Shown: in pieces, positions 12,706 to 23,499 of the stretch
Layout: each line of letters starts with the position of its first letter
Position numbering within the stretch: the first letter of the stretch is position 1
Source of the DNA: Hepsetus odoe
Lineage: Eukaryota; Chordata; Actinopteri; Characiformes; Hepsetidae
Assembly: GCA_017165825.1 (NCBI GenBank)
Contig: CM029379.1
Span: forward strand, 19,394,970-19,458,969
Direction: 5' to 3'
DNA: 64,000 nt
Program-made: the position numbers and the translations under genes
The notes under the pieces: generated by a model
What the model was told of the DNA's origin: nothing
What the model saw: the letters and a program-made list of their open reading frames with translations, nothing else
Databases searched by the model: none

Positions 12706-13278
12706 TTGATAATGCATCCCTTATCAGTTTACATACTGAAAAAGTTTTTGCTCTTAATTAAAAGTCATCTAAAAGGAAGCTGGTGATGCAGTGGCCTATC
12801 CAGGGGATGCCTTTTCACTTGATCAGTCTTGGGAAGATTAGCTTGACTAGCTTGAGCTAATCACAGCCCATCTTATGAAAGGCATTAAAGGGTTAGTCTT
12901 CTTAGTGTTCAACGTGATACTCCTTCCATATATCATCTATTATTCTGCTCTCTACACAGTCTTTTAATAGTTTTGGGCCAAGAATAGTGTCTGGAAGGAT
13001 GGGACTCCTGTACCTAGAGATTACACAAGCTCCTATTGATCTGAGGGCTTTCCACTGAACCAATTATCTTCAATTACCCACAGCTCATGCCATGCCACCA
13101 GTGCAATAAAACACTCCTAGCCCCTCTCCACTCTCATACATCCGACCCCCACGGATAATGCACAACACTGCTGCACAGCATCAGTACATACAGCTTAGTT
13201 AACTCAAGGACTATCAGGTGCTAGTCTCAGAGAAACAAAACGTATGGAAAATCTCTCATATAGGAGGGTACGTGTGTA

Positions 13279-14016
13279 TACAGTACTGTGCAAAAGTTTT
13301 AGGCGGGTGTGGAAAAAATGCTGTAAACAAAATGCTTTCAGAAATATAAATAATTATTGTTTATTTTTATCAATTTTTAAAAAAGGGAGTGAACAAAAGA
13401 AAATCTAAATCGAATCAATATTTGGTGTTACTACCTTTTGCCTTCAAACCAGCATCAGTTCTTCTGGCCCCCACAGAGCCCTGATCTCAACATCATCCAG
13501 TGTGTCTGGATTACATGAAGAGACAGAAGGATGTGAGGAAGCTACATCCACAGAAGATCTGTGGTTAGTTCTCCAAGATGTTTGGAACGACCTACCAGCC
13601 GAGTTCCTTCAAAAACTGTGTGTAACTGTACCTAGAAGAATTGATGCTGCTTTGAAGTCAAAGGGTGGTCACACCAAATACTGATTTGATTTAGATTTCT
13701 CTTGTTCATTCACTGCATTTTGTTGATTGATGAAAATAAATAATTAACACTCCCATTTTTGAAAGCGTTCTTAGTTTACAGCATTTTTTCACACCTGCCT
13801 AAAACTTTGCTTTTTAACTATATACATATATATATATATATATATATAAAAGCAAAGTTAAGAAGACAAAGTTAGGGAAGCAAGGTTGCGTTGTTTGGAC
13901 ATGTCACTGCATTTTGTTGATTGATGAAAATAAATGATTAACACTTCCATTTTTGAAAGCATTCTTTGTTTAAAGGATTTTTTCACACCTGCCTAAAACT
14001 TTTGCACAGTACTGTA
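13279..14016 (+). mobile_element. Tc1/mariner-derived composite element with transposase remnant
   Basis: It is bounded by TA and by matching ends: CAGTACTGTGCAAAAGTTTT on the left and, inverted, AAAACTTTTGCACAGTACTG on the right. Inside, 13,462-13,684 encodes a decayed transposase C terminus (a PQSPDLNII-type block, then LQDVWNDLP and KSKGGHTKY), typical of Tc1/mariner. The left 190 bp is an inverted copy of the 3' end, and the right end is present twice (13,712-13,808 and 13,905-14,016), with an AT run and an opposite-strand LINE scrap between. It has stops and is non-functional. Confidence 0.75.
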
Positions 14017-14076
14017 TATTGTAAAAAGTCAATATAATATCATTTGTTAGACTTCCACTATTAAACAACAATTACA

Positions 14077-14543
14077 ATCTTTTTCTTTCGACTGCTCTCG
14101 TTTAGGGGTCACCACACACGGATCATCCGTTTCCATTTCCTCCTTACGTCTGCATCTTCCTCTTTAAACTCACCACCTGCATGTCCTCTCTCACTACTTC
14201 CATAAACCTCCTCTTTGGTCTTCCTCTTCTCCTCTTTCCTGGCCGCTCCACCTTCAACATCCTCCTCCCCATTTATTGGTTTATTGGCAAGGATTTATCC
14301 TTGTCTCTCCTCTGGACATCTCCAAACCAATGCAACCTTGTTTCTCTAACTTTATCTCCAAAATGTCTAATCTGAGCTGTCCCTCTAATCTACTCGTTTT
14401 ATTCCCAACAAAAATCTCAGCATCTTTAACTCAGACACCTCAAGCTCCGCCTCCTGTCTTTTCGTCAGTGCCACCGTCTCCAACCCGTACAACAGAGCTG
14501 GTCTCACTACTGTCCTGTAAACCTTACCTGTAAATCTAAAGTT
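14077..14543 (-). mobile_element. Non-LTR retrotransposon (LINE) 3' fragment
   Basis: The minus strand reads through the C-terminal region of a LINE ORF2. Around 14,430-14,530 it gives KVYRTVVRPALLYGLETVAL followed by TKRQEAELEV, and towards 14,180-14,280 it gives the RRFMEVV-type end. The same region recurs at 35,943-36,232. It is interrupted at 14,544 by a SINE and resumes at 14,809. Frameshifts are present and the 5' part is missing. Confidence 0.75.
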
Positions 14544-14808
14544 AGGGCAGTGGTGGCCTAGTGGTTAAGGAGTTGGCCCCACATCGGAAGATTGTGGGTT
14601 CGATTCCCTCACAAGTAGGTTGCCCTGAGGTACCCCTGAGCAAGGTACCGTCCCCGTCACTGCTCCCCGGGTGCTTTCAATAGCTGCCCACTGCTGCACG
14701 GTGTTTCTGTGCATGGTTTAAAAGCAGAGGTCCAATTTCGTTGTGGTTCATGGTGTGCAGTGCTGTGAACTCGCAATGACAAGGGTTGTCACTTTCACTT
14801 TCGCTTTT
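14544..14808 (+). mobile_element. tRNA-derived SINE, family A (full length)
   Basis: One of the best copies: A-box TGGTGGCCTAGTGGTTAAGG, B-box GGGTTCGATTCCC, GAGCAAGGTACC hallmark, a GTTGTGGTTCA block, and a 3' tail with the stem TGACAAGGGTTGTCA followed by ACTTTCACTTTC. It sits inside a LINE fragment. Confidence 0.9.
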
Positions 14809-15000
14809 TTACTCTAGCTGGTGTGTCACAAATCACTCCAGCCACTCTTCTCCACCCATTCCAACCTGCCTACACTCTCTTCTTCACCTCTCTTCCACAC
14901 CCGCCGTTACTCTGAACTGTTGATTTAAACTCCTCCATCTTTGTTACCTCTGCATCCTAACCACTCCACTTTCCTCCCTTTGCTGGCAGGACTCTTAGAC
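14809..15000 (-). mobile_element. LINE fragment, continuation across the SINE
   Basis: On the minus strand it encodes the block just upstream of the fragment at 14,077-14,543 (KMEEFKSTVQSNGGCGREVK, then GWNGWR), the usual order in this family of LINE ORF2 proteins. This confirms that one LINE copy was split by the SINE. Confidence 0.7.
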
Positions 15001-15414
15001 GCAGACACTATGAATACTAATAGTCCCAGAAAACATTATTTGTACAATCCCATTTTTTGTTTGTTAAAAAAAAATCATTGTTGTTTTCCTCAAAAGCCTT
15101 TCAAAGGTCCATAAATAGTCATTTAAGGGTTCTTCACACATCACATTTGCAAAAGGAGTTCAACTTAAATTACCCTTTGTGGCAGCTTAAAAAAAAAAAG
15201 AAAAATGCTAAGTGTACATAAGCTCCCCAAACAAAAAAATGCAGATTTTTTTTCTCTTGTTCTCTCAAAGATATTATCAGGAAAGACTGGCACAAAGCTC
15301 TTGAGGGTTTCCTGTCCAATTTAGCCCAGTCTTCCACTCATTTTTATGTTACTGGTTCAATAGGCTTGATGGAACACTAGGATACTTTGATTGGCCAACA
15401 GATTTTAGGGCGCA

Positions 15415-15558
15415 GCAATGTAAAGCTGCCCGGGGAGCAGTGATGGGGACAGTAACTTGCTCAAGGGCACCTCAGGGCAACATACTAATCTGGGATTTGA
15501 ACCCACAACCTTTCAGTCCTGGGGCCTAGTCCCTCAACACTAGGCCACCGCTACCCCA
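15415..15558 (-). mobile_element. tRNA-derived SINE, family A (head half)
   Basis: Minus-strand copy with CCCGGGGAGCAGTGATGGGG, AGGGCACCTCAGGGCAACA and the head complement ACTAGGCCACCGCTACCCC. The 3' tail is missing. Confidence 0.82.
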
Positions 15559-18526
15559 TTGCTATTGAAAATCAAAGCTGAACCTTTATGTAAGAAAAAA
15601 ATATAACTGCCAAGAAAATATCAATACACCTCTCTGGGTACCATCTTAACAGTATTTTAGCAATTAATCAAGAAGAAAGCTCTGTTCTGTATTGCCCTGG
15701 AAAAGGGACCCTTAACCTCCCTTTAGCTTCAGCTCATATTCAGTCTGCCACATTGCTATAAGTGAACGTTTGTGTGGTGTTAACGGTGAGCACTGTGACA
15801 CGTAAAAATCATTTGGGAGAAGCGAAGAAACACCTTCAACATAAACCAACCTACTGCTTTTTAAAATGTCCCTTCTGTGATTTCTTCACTCTTGATGTCC
15901 TTGTAGCTTATTACAACACATGCATTGGCTAGAATGGCCTGATAAATGGCTATTTGCAAAGTGTCAGACTGAATCCAAAGAGGAAAGCTATGTGAGACCT
16001 CATGAGATCCAAGATGGCTTTTACCAGGTATAGTCTTTCACAGCTCACTTGCAGATCAATGCTAGAAGTGCACTGCCATTAGCCTTGAGAAATCACGGTA
16101 CAGGCATAATTTCAGTTTATTATGGATGCCATGGTCCCTGCTGGGTGATCAGGATCAAAGCCAGTCCAGAGATATTTGAATGGATTAGGTATCTGCAAAT
16201 GTAATGGTGTTTCAGTTCCGACCCATTGTTGTTTTTCTTGTGGATGTGCCAGATATTACCTTCAGCAAGGTTGTGGGAACTATCAGGGAAACAGAAAATG
16301 ATAACTGTATCTTCAGTGGCTTTCAGCTCTACTTACCTGGATACCTTTTGTCAAAACACAGGAATGTAAAATGTGATTGAATGGTTATGCCTCAGTGTGC
16401 TTTGTGCTACAAGATGTATGCACAAATTACAAGCGCGCACTGATTTTTGCAATGAATCTCACCTCCGCAACAAAAAACAATGGATCAAAGCATCTCTTGG
16501 TTTAAAAAAGGATGTTCAAAAGAAACAGGCAATCGCCAAACAAACCAAAATACATGCAGGCTAATCACGTGTTAAAAATAAAATTGCTACGATGTGCGAA
16601 AACAGAACAATGCGCAGTGTAGAAAATGCACACTATTGATTTTGCCATCTTATGTAAAAGGACCCAATAATCTCAATCTCCTAGCATCATTAGAAGATGC
16701 CACTATTGAAAATCAATAAATAACTAGCATGCTAACTAATGTTAACTAATTAACAGCCAAATTATCCCTGAGGTCGTTCAGATATGATGATGATGACTGA
16801 CATGAAAACACTAAAAATGCTCAACAAGTAGCCCCCAAAACGAAAAATGACTAAAAAGTCATTTTCAGTGTCTGGCTAGCAAGTCATGTTGCTATGTTTT
16901 CCCTTAAGATACAGATACTGGGGCAGCATAGGCTGATGCTTATTATTAAAGTAGGCAAATCAGAATGGCGTCCCTGTCCTAAACAGGAAATAAATATATG
17001 AAACACATTCCTTAACAACATATCTGCTGTCAAAACTACTCTCTCGAACAAAGCCCTCGTCACCCCCCGCCCTGAGCAGAACTCCAGACTCCTGTCTGTG
17101 ATCAATAAAGATGATAACACTTGCTTACAGTCATTCCAGCAGTGATATTGTTACGTTTTCGGGTGCGAAAGAGAAAAGTGAAGGAAAGACACACACTTCA
17201 GTATTGACCGTGCCTCGGATCGATGAGGAATCACATGCAGTGCACAAGCAAATGTCTGCCATTGTAAATAATGCAATTTCTCATTACAGAGCATTGGTAG
17301 CAGATATGGTTGATAGCCGAAAGGACCCTCTAAAGCAATCAATGGGAAATCTGCAGTCTCGCGCGCGCGCACACACCTGCGCACACAAACCCATTTGAGG
17401 GATTTAGCCTGCCACCTGTAAGCAGGACATCTGAAATCCTGCCAAAAAAACAAAAAAACAGAAAACAGCTATCTCTAGATGGGGTTGTTTTACAAGCATA
17501 TCAAACGACTGAAAGGCATGAGGGCTGTTTCACAAATTCATGCAGTAGCAAGCGGTCCAGGTACAGAAAAGGAAACAGATGGTTGTGATTCGTGCAAATA
17601 TCACTGGGAATCTCGGCAGAACAGAAGACGAGGAGATCTGATGTTTGTCTTGAGTTTAATTTAGATCATAACATGATTATCTGGTTAACCATTTAAAAGG
17701 GCCATGGGCAGATCCTGACCTACATACCATACACGTTGGGTTCATAGCAGTAGCCTGCCTAATGTTATGTTGGTTCTTCTCGCTCCGCCAAAAACCCACC
17801 TGATGTCGAGGGATGGACTCCACAACACTTCGGAAAGTGTCCTGTGGTCTTTGGCAGCAGATCCTTTAAGTGATGCAAGATGCAAGGTTAGGCCACTGTG
17901 GATCAGACTAGTTTGTCCTGCACATCACACAGGCCGAGGTCTGGAGAATTTAGAGACCAAGTCAACACCTTTAACATGTTCCTAACATTGTAATGCACAG
18001 TTTTTCAGTGTAGCAGAGCACAATGTCCTGCTGAAAAATGGGACTGCCCAAAGGAAAGCCAGCTGAAAGGGTGGACTGGATCTGCACCAATTTATATGTA
18101 GGTTGAACATGCTTCTAAATTCGAGCTAGGATGCAAGGTTTTACAGCAGAACACTGCCCAGAGCATCAAACTGTAGGTGCACCATGAGGACATGTCTTCC
18201 CCATACACTCACACCCGGCTGTCCACATGAAGGAACACATGATTGATTGCACCAGGACGCCTTCATCCACTGCTCTAAGGTGCAGTTGCCCTCATTGCAG
18301 GCACTTAGGCTTACCATTATTTCTGCTTCCTTCACATCAGCTACAAGAATGGACTGTTCACATGTAATCTAATCTGTCCCCCCTTTGACAGGTGCCATTT
18401 TAACAAGATAGATCACCAGCGGATCACCACTAGATCACTACTGTTTACATCATCGGTCAGTGGTTTTAATGGCAGGGCAGATTGAAGTATAACTGCATTA
18501 GCGGTTAAAATATTCATGTCAAGTAT

Positions 18527-18672
18527 GGGGCAGCGGCGGCCTAGTGTTTAGGGAATAGGCCACAGGATTGGAAGGTCATGGGTTCGGATCCCAAACCAGT
18601 AGGTTGCCCTGAGGTACCCTTGAGCAAGGTACTGTCCCCGTCACTGCTCCCCATGGGCTTTAAATTAGACAC
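18527..18672 (+). mobile_element. tRNA-derived SINE, family A (head half)
   Basis: GGGGCAGCGGCGGCCTAGTG, GGGTTCGGATCCC and TACCCTTGAGCAAGGTACTG. It breaks off where the next copy begins at about 18,690. Confidence 0.85.
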
Positions 18673-18689
18673 AGCCCTGCTCTTGCTAC

Positions 18690-18800
18690 TTCAGTGGCCG
18701 AGTGTTTAGGTAGTTGGCTCCTGGATCAGAAGGTCATGCGTTCTATTCCCAGACTAGTAGGTTGCCCTGAGGTACCCTTGAGCAAGGTACTGTCCCCGTT
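18690..18800 (+). mobile_element. tRNA-derived SINE, family A (second head, tandem)
   Basis: A second head in the same orientation about 165 bp after the previous one: TTCAGTGGCCGAGTGTTTAG, GCGTTCTATTCCC, TACCCTTGAGCAAGGTACTG. It ends abruptly in unique DNA. Confidence 0.8.
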
Positions 18801-19182
18801 CAAATTCTTTGAACCAGAATTTTAGAATTTTGTTGGAAAAACAAAACAGGACAGGATGTGTGTTTTCCAAAACCCATTAACTCTACATTAGTTACTATAT
18901 ATTCCATAGTAGTAACTGAGCAGTGAGCTTAAGAGTAATTTAACTGCAGAGGTTCTGGCTAGTATCCAAGTCTAGTTGGCTGGGCTTTATATTCACCCTC
19001 GCTTCCAAAGCTCCCAGCAATCCTGGTCACCACAGTCTGAATGATGACCTTTGTTGCTTTTTGAAAAGACGTCTTCACCACGATGCGGTAATATTATGGA
19101 GTCTCGTCAGATGTTTGCTGAAAAAGCCCACAGCACTGGACAGATGTTTGACACTTCAAATTTTACCTGACACCCCAAAGTG

Positions 19183-19390
19183 ACTGTAATTGTGAATGCA
19201 CTACAGCACACAGTGAACCAAAATGAAATGCTTCTCTGCATTAAACCCATCCACCCAAGTGGGGCAGTCATACATCCATCCCCCGGGGAGCAGTGCCAGG
19301 GACAGTACCTTGCTCAAGAGTAACCTACTGGTCTGTGACACAAGCCCACAACTTTCTGATCATGACGTGCCTAATAGGTTGATCTGCTTG
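19183..19390 (-). mobile_element. Degenerate family A SINE
   Basis: Minus-strand copy with GAACCAAAATGAAATGC, CCCCGGGGAGCAGTGCCAGG and CCTTGCTCAAGAGTAACC. It is strongly diverged and its head is incomplete. Confidence 0.65.
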
Positions 19391-19413
19391 ATCCCAGTTA
19401 TTTTAAAGTAAAC

Positions 19414-19562
19414 GGGGGGCCGCAGTACATCCAGCCCCCAGGGAGCTGTGATGGGCACGGTATCTCGCTCAAAGATACCTCAGGGCATCCTCCTGGCACA
19501 GGATTCGTACTCGCAACCTTCATGAGGCCTTGTCCCCACCACTAGCTCACCGCTAGTGCCGC
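19414..19562 (-). mobile_element. Degenerate family A SINE (second, adjacent)
   Basis: Minus strand: CCCAGGGAGCTGTGATGGGC, CTCGCTCAAAGATACCTCAG and a head complement with ACCACTAGCTCACCGC. It lies 25 bp from the previous degenerate copy in the same orientation. Confidence 0.65.
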
Positions 19563-20107
19563 TAAGCAAAATTAAGATGACGATTATTACTCCTGGACTT
19601 TGGAAGCTTCATGCATGCACTTCTCTGACGGCCCCCAGCAGTCCTGCTCCGGGGCTTTTTATTATTTTATTCTCATAACCGCTGGACATCAAAATCCCCA
19701 CTGGAATTAAAAATCGATTCATCGAGCACCACTAGGCCACCACTGCCCCAGGCCTGTGTTTTGGGACCTGAACGTCCAGACTGATGTGCTCTCGCCCTGA
19801 ACAGCTGGATGAGGACCAGATGTGGAAGATGTGGGCCGGTCAGCACAGCTGTCTGGGAGGTCACGCCCCCCTGCAGGACTGAAGGGGCTCTCAGGTGTTA
19901 AAGAGCCCCCGGTGCTCGGTCCCAGGGTGTTTACAGTCCTCACCGAGCCCCTTCTCTCCGCGCAGCCCGAGACCCGGGTGTCTGCCCGAGGACAGGCTAA
20001 CGGTCAACGGTTTTCCTCCCTGCGCGCGCGCGCACAGCCGCCCGCCCCCTCCCAGCGCGAACCGCGGCGCTCAAGACCGACAAGGAATCAAAAACGACGT
20101 CTCTCAC

Positions 20108-20190
20108 CTCGTAGTTTCTCCCCCATGGTGTTTATTTGTATTATTCTCCTCCCGCTCTCACCGAGAGGAGCCGCTCCGCCGCCGCCGCCG
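20108..20190 (-). other. fbxo41: Candidate non-coding first exon of fbxo41
   Basis: On the minus strand the sequence ends ...ACTACGAG then the donor GTGAGAG, a good 5' splice site. It contains ACCATGG, a strong-context ATG opening a short upstream frame (MGEKLR). The 5' limit is a guess, set just downstream of the CRE. It could instead belong to an unrecognised transcript. Confidence 0.4.
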
Positions 20191-20191
20191 C

Positions 20192-20199
20192 TGACGTCA
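20192..20199. promoter_or_regulatory. Palindromic CRE (TGACGTCA)
   Basis: A perfect 8-bp cAMP-response element inside the CpG island, about 85 bp upstream of the proposed splice donor. CREB/ATF binding at such promoters is well established for neuronal genes; binding here is inferred. Confidence 0.65.
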
Positions 20200-20257
20200 C
20201 GCGCTGCGCTCTGCAGCAGAGGACCGGGGCGCGCGCACGGTGCGTGAGAGTGAACGA

Positions 20258-20300
20258 GCGCGCGCGCGCGGGGTGTGTGTGTGTGTGTGTGTGTGTGTGT
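20258..20300. repeat. (CG)n followed by (GT)n
   Basis: Alternating purine-pyrimidine tract: GCGCGCGCGCGCGC then GGG and a pure GT run to 20,300. It abuts the CpG island. Confidence 0.95.
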
Positions 20301-20346
20301 CTCATTTTGATCTATCGGTGTCTGTCTGTCTATCTATGTATCTGTC

Positions 20347-20351
<5 letters not shown>

Positions 20352-20401
<50 letters not shown>
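20352..20401. repeat. (CA)n microsatellite
   Basis: About 25 uninterrupted CA units, about 50 bp from the preceding GT run, so the two are inverted relative to each other. Confidence 0.95.
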
Positions 20402-20404
<3 letters not shown>

Positions 20405-20493
20405 CGTTATGTGTTTATGTATAAGCGCTTTATGTATTCTGAGTGAAATTACTTTGCCTTTAACTGTGCTCAGTGCAGAAAAATGAAAGTTGA

Positions 20494-20521
20494 AATAATA
20501 ATAATAATAATAATAATAATA
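20494..20521. repeat. (AAT)n microsatellite
   Basis: About nine AAT/TAA units. Confidence 0.95.
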
Positions 20522-20879
20522 GGAGCAGGATAAAGTGCAGCCATAACAAATGACACACCAGAGAAAGTAGTTATTACACAAATATAAAAGGAAATTTAAT
20601 GTTTAGTGTCTCAATAAGTGATGCAGCAGATGATTAGAGGCAGGTGATAAAAAAAGAAAAGATAATAGCAGAATAAAGGCAGATGGAAAAATGGTGTAGG
20701 GGCTATACATATGATTATATATATAAAATCCACACAACATGATAGACAGACAGACAGATTGATTATATACCATATAAAACAGTGGTTGTTAAGGATGTTT
20801 TTCAGTCATTAAAGTGTTTTGGAAACTCTTAAGGGACCATATAGTGATGGTCATTTCTCTGATTTCAGCAATGTATTTA

Positions 20880-21240
20880 CACTGTCCAAAAGTCCTGGGA
20901 CAACCCTTCATTTCTTTATATTTTGTCGGTGCAAAAATACTACTTTATTCCTGCGTCTTATCTTGGACATGTTCAGTACATTAAATTACAACAGGTTGCA
21001 AAGTGCCTGTGAACAAAACTGCTCAGGTCCTGGGACTGCAGTTTGTCCTTCAGGAAGCCTGGAGAACTCTTTTCTCAACAGTACGTTAAAAATGCAGGAG
21101 AGTTTTCCTGGATTTTTTCTTTCTTCGTTTCTTTTGCAGTTGTGAAAAAACCCAATCAGTGTGAAGATACTGGTTTGCAGGTGCAACACATTTTGGATTT
21201 CAGGTGTAGTCAAAAAAGACAACAGCAGCACATTGTGGCC
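20880..21240 (-). mobile_element. Decayed Tc1-like fragment
   Basis: Shares, in inverted orientation, the CTTCAGGAAGCCTGGAGAAC block with the fragment at 4,695-5,025 (there GTTCTCCAGGCTTCCTGAAG) and starts with CTGTCCAAAAGTCCTGGGAC, resembling a decayed end. There is no coding capacity. Confidence 0.45.
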
Positions 21241-22228
21241 AGAATCTAAAACTGCACCCTTGAGGGTGGGATCAAGGGATTTCTGTCCCTTTCACTCTTC
21301 CTTTTTGAACTAGAACTACATTATGTAATAATAAGAAGAAGAAGTGTGTAAGTCCAATGTTTAAGAATAGAAACAAAAGAATGAATGTTACTGAAGATGT
21401 CCAGGGAGGAAATGGTCAGACTTGACCATCCAGAACAGCCGTTTCATTTACAGTATGGAATGGGATATTATAGAACGAAATCCCTTTTTACTAAGAAAAA
21501 TGATCATCTGAGAGCTCAGTGGTTTAAAATCATAGCTACCGATCTTTAGAGATTTGGAAAACCGAGATGTTGCCAGATAAGTCATCCACGTTCTCAGCCA
21601 TTGGTTGTGTGCATGTGTGGTGCAGACCTAGAGAACAAACAAGGGCCTGAAGGCTTGATCCCTGCAGTTATCCAGTTGCTCTGTTGGGATTTGCTGGGCA
21701 TTTTGATAGTTCATTGGCTCCACTTGTCTTGGAGGAGTCAGTGCACATCAATATAGCTGCTGAGTGATCACATTTATTCTGTTATGAAACTTTCCTGCCC
21801 TGTTGGACATTGTGTAATGGAAATGGCTCGTCTACAGTGGACCAGGGGTCACTGACTGCTTTAATGAGGGTTGAACTCCTGTTACGGCCTTAATAATTAC
21901 CTGAGTTCAACCCAACTGAGCACCTTTGTGCACTGAAGCTCTTAAGCACCTACAATGGCTGTGTGTGTTTATATATGTATGTATGTCTGTGTATATATGG
22001 ATGTGTATAGTTATATTTCTGTATGATTCATGGAATTTTTAACTTTTAATACACCTGAATATTTCATCACGACCGATATGTTGATGGACACACACCTGTT
22101 TGCCGCCATCTTGCATTTAGGTGCAGATGTGGGCCAGGTATATTCACTCAGCTACCCAAGAACACTATAAATGAATTATGATTCTTTTAATTATATTATA
22201 ATAATATTAATATTATATTATTCTTACC

Positions 22229-22470
22229 GGGGCAGCAGCGGCCTAGTGATTTGGGATTAGGCCCCAGGATCGTAAGGTTGTGGGTCTGAATCCCAGACCA
22301 GTAGGCTGCCCTGAGACACACTTGAGCAAGGTACTGTCCCCATCACTGCTCCCCAGGTATTTTAAATAGCTGCCCCCTGCTGCATGGTGTGTATGGGTAA
22401 AATGCAGAGGTTGTATTTTGTTGTGTTTCACTGTGTGCCATATTTCTAAAAATAGTCACGTTCCCTTTTT
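22229..22470 (+). mobile_element. tRNA-derived SINE, family A (near full length)
   Basis: GGGGCAGCAGCGGCCTAGTG, GGGTCTGAATCCC, TTGAGCAAGGTACTG, the TAGCTGCCCCCTGCTGCA block at 22,367-22,384, and a decayed tail. It is followed within 30 bp by an AAT microsatellite. Confidence 0.85.
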
Positions 22471-22499
22471 CAGGTTCCACGTATGATGTTTGAATTGCT

Positions 22500-22525
22500 T
22501 TAATAATAATAATAATAATAATAAT
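22500..22525. repeat. (AAT)n microsatellite
   Basis: About eight AAT units between two SINE copies of opposite orientation. Confidence 0.95.
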
Positions 22526-22545
22526 CCTTTATTTATAATCCCACG

Positions 22546-22741
22546 AATGGGAAATTCGCTCTCTGCATTTCACCCATACACACATGTGCAGCAGTGGGCT
22601 GCTATTGAAAGCGCCCGGGGAGCAGTGATGGGGACGGCACCTTGCTCAAGGGTACCTCAGGGCAACCTAATGGGAAGGGGTTCGAACCCCCGATCCTCCG
22701 ATCATGTGGCTGATGCCCTAACCACTAGGCCACCGCTGCCC
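22546..22741 (-). mobile_element. tRNA-derived SINE, family A
   Basis: Minus strand with GCGCCCGGGGAGCAGTGATG, CCTTGCTCAAGGGTACC, the B-box complement GGGGTTCGAACCCC and ACTAGGCCACCGCTGCCC. The B-box is the best preserved in the window. The 3' tail is shortened. Confidence 0.88.
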
Positions 22742-23209
22742 AATAAAAAATTTATTATGATTAAAAAGAGACTGTTTTTGCTTTATTTAGTTTCCACATG
22801 TGGACAGTGCTCTCTGGGGAGTGTATCATGTGGTGTGGCACTGATAGGGAGGAAACATTTATTTTTCAATTATATGAGCTTTAAAACAGCTGACAATTCC
22901 ATACATTATCAGGGGGACATCAGGGGGTTCTTTAAAACTTTAAAAAGTTAAAAAATAAAAAATTTAAAAATTTACCATTGATTGAAAGGTTCTTTAGAAA
23001 ACCAAATATGATGTTCTTTGTGAGATTTTTGTGAGGATTGTTTTTTTGTTTGTTTGTTTGTTAAGCCATAGATTGACCGACATGGGACAGCACAAAGACT
23101 TAATCCGACTTAAGGCAGAAGCAGTGAAGAAACAGGCGCAGATCATTCCAGATGATCAGGTGATTAGTTTACTGCTGATGCTGACCGCTGAGTGGTTGGA
23201 ACCCCTTTA

Positions 23210-23468
23210 AAAGTGAAAGTGACTATTCTTGTCATTGTGAGAACACAGCAGAGCACACAGTGAACCACAAGGAAATTGGACCTCTGCATTTAACCCATGC
23301 ACACAAACACACACCGTGCAGCAGGGGGCAGCTATGAAAGCGCCCAGGGAGCGTGATGCAGACGGTACCTTGCTCAAGGGTACCTCAAGGCAACTTACAG
23401 GTAAGGGGTTTTAACCCACAATCTTCCGATCCTGTGGCCGACTCCCGGACCACTAGGCTACTGCTGCC
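23210..23468 (-). mobile_element. tRNA-derived SINE, family A (full length)
   Basis: Complete on the minus strand from the tail complement AAAGTGAAAGTGACTATTC to the head complement CCACTAGGCTACTGCTGCC. The CTCF-like core is at 23,317-23,334. Confidence 0.88.
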
Positions 23469-23499
23469 TTTATCTAGAACCTTGTATCTTTAAGCACTA

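Larger units (their letters stand above)
5878..20107 (-). other. fbxo41: fbxo41 5' UTR / first intron region
   Basis: This is DNA between the first coding exon and the CpG-rich promoter. It includes a short 5' UTR next to 5,877 whose splice acceptor I cannot place with confidence; one candidate is a CAG at about 5,930 after CACCTGG on the minus strand. The rest reads as a roughly 14 kb intron. SINEs and Tc1 or LINE debris fill 9.4-9.9, 12.4-15.6 and 18.5-19.6 kb. The stretches 6.0-9.2, 10.0-12.4 and 15.6-18.4 kb hold no gene or repeat that I can name. Confidence 0.5.
19860..20272 (-). promoter_or_regulatory. fbxo41: CpG-rich promoter of fbxo41
   Basis: A GC-rich island rich in CG steps (runs of GCGCGC, CCGCCGCCGCC) stands out from AT-rich surroundings. 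It is placed at the 5' end expected for a minus-strand fbxo41 transcript. It contains a perfect palindromic cAMP-response element and a candidate first exon with a consensus donor. No TATA box was seen, as is usual for island promoters. Assignment to fbxo41 is from position and orientation only. Confidence 0.6.

Noticed and set aside
13462..13684. A functional gene ending in KSKGGHTKY
   Set aside because: It is the C terminus of a decayed Tc1/mariner transposase within inverted ends; upstream frames are interrupted.
20108..20135. DOT1L-like start (MGEKL) in the CpG island
   Set aside because: Only five residues match; the next residue differs and no DOT1L exon follows. Treated as a leader uORF instead.
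20136..20486. Frames of 68-116 residues through the CA/GT repeats
   Set aside because: Translations are dominated by repeated Cys-Val and Thr-His pairs, i.e. microsatellite, not protein.
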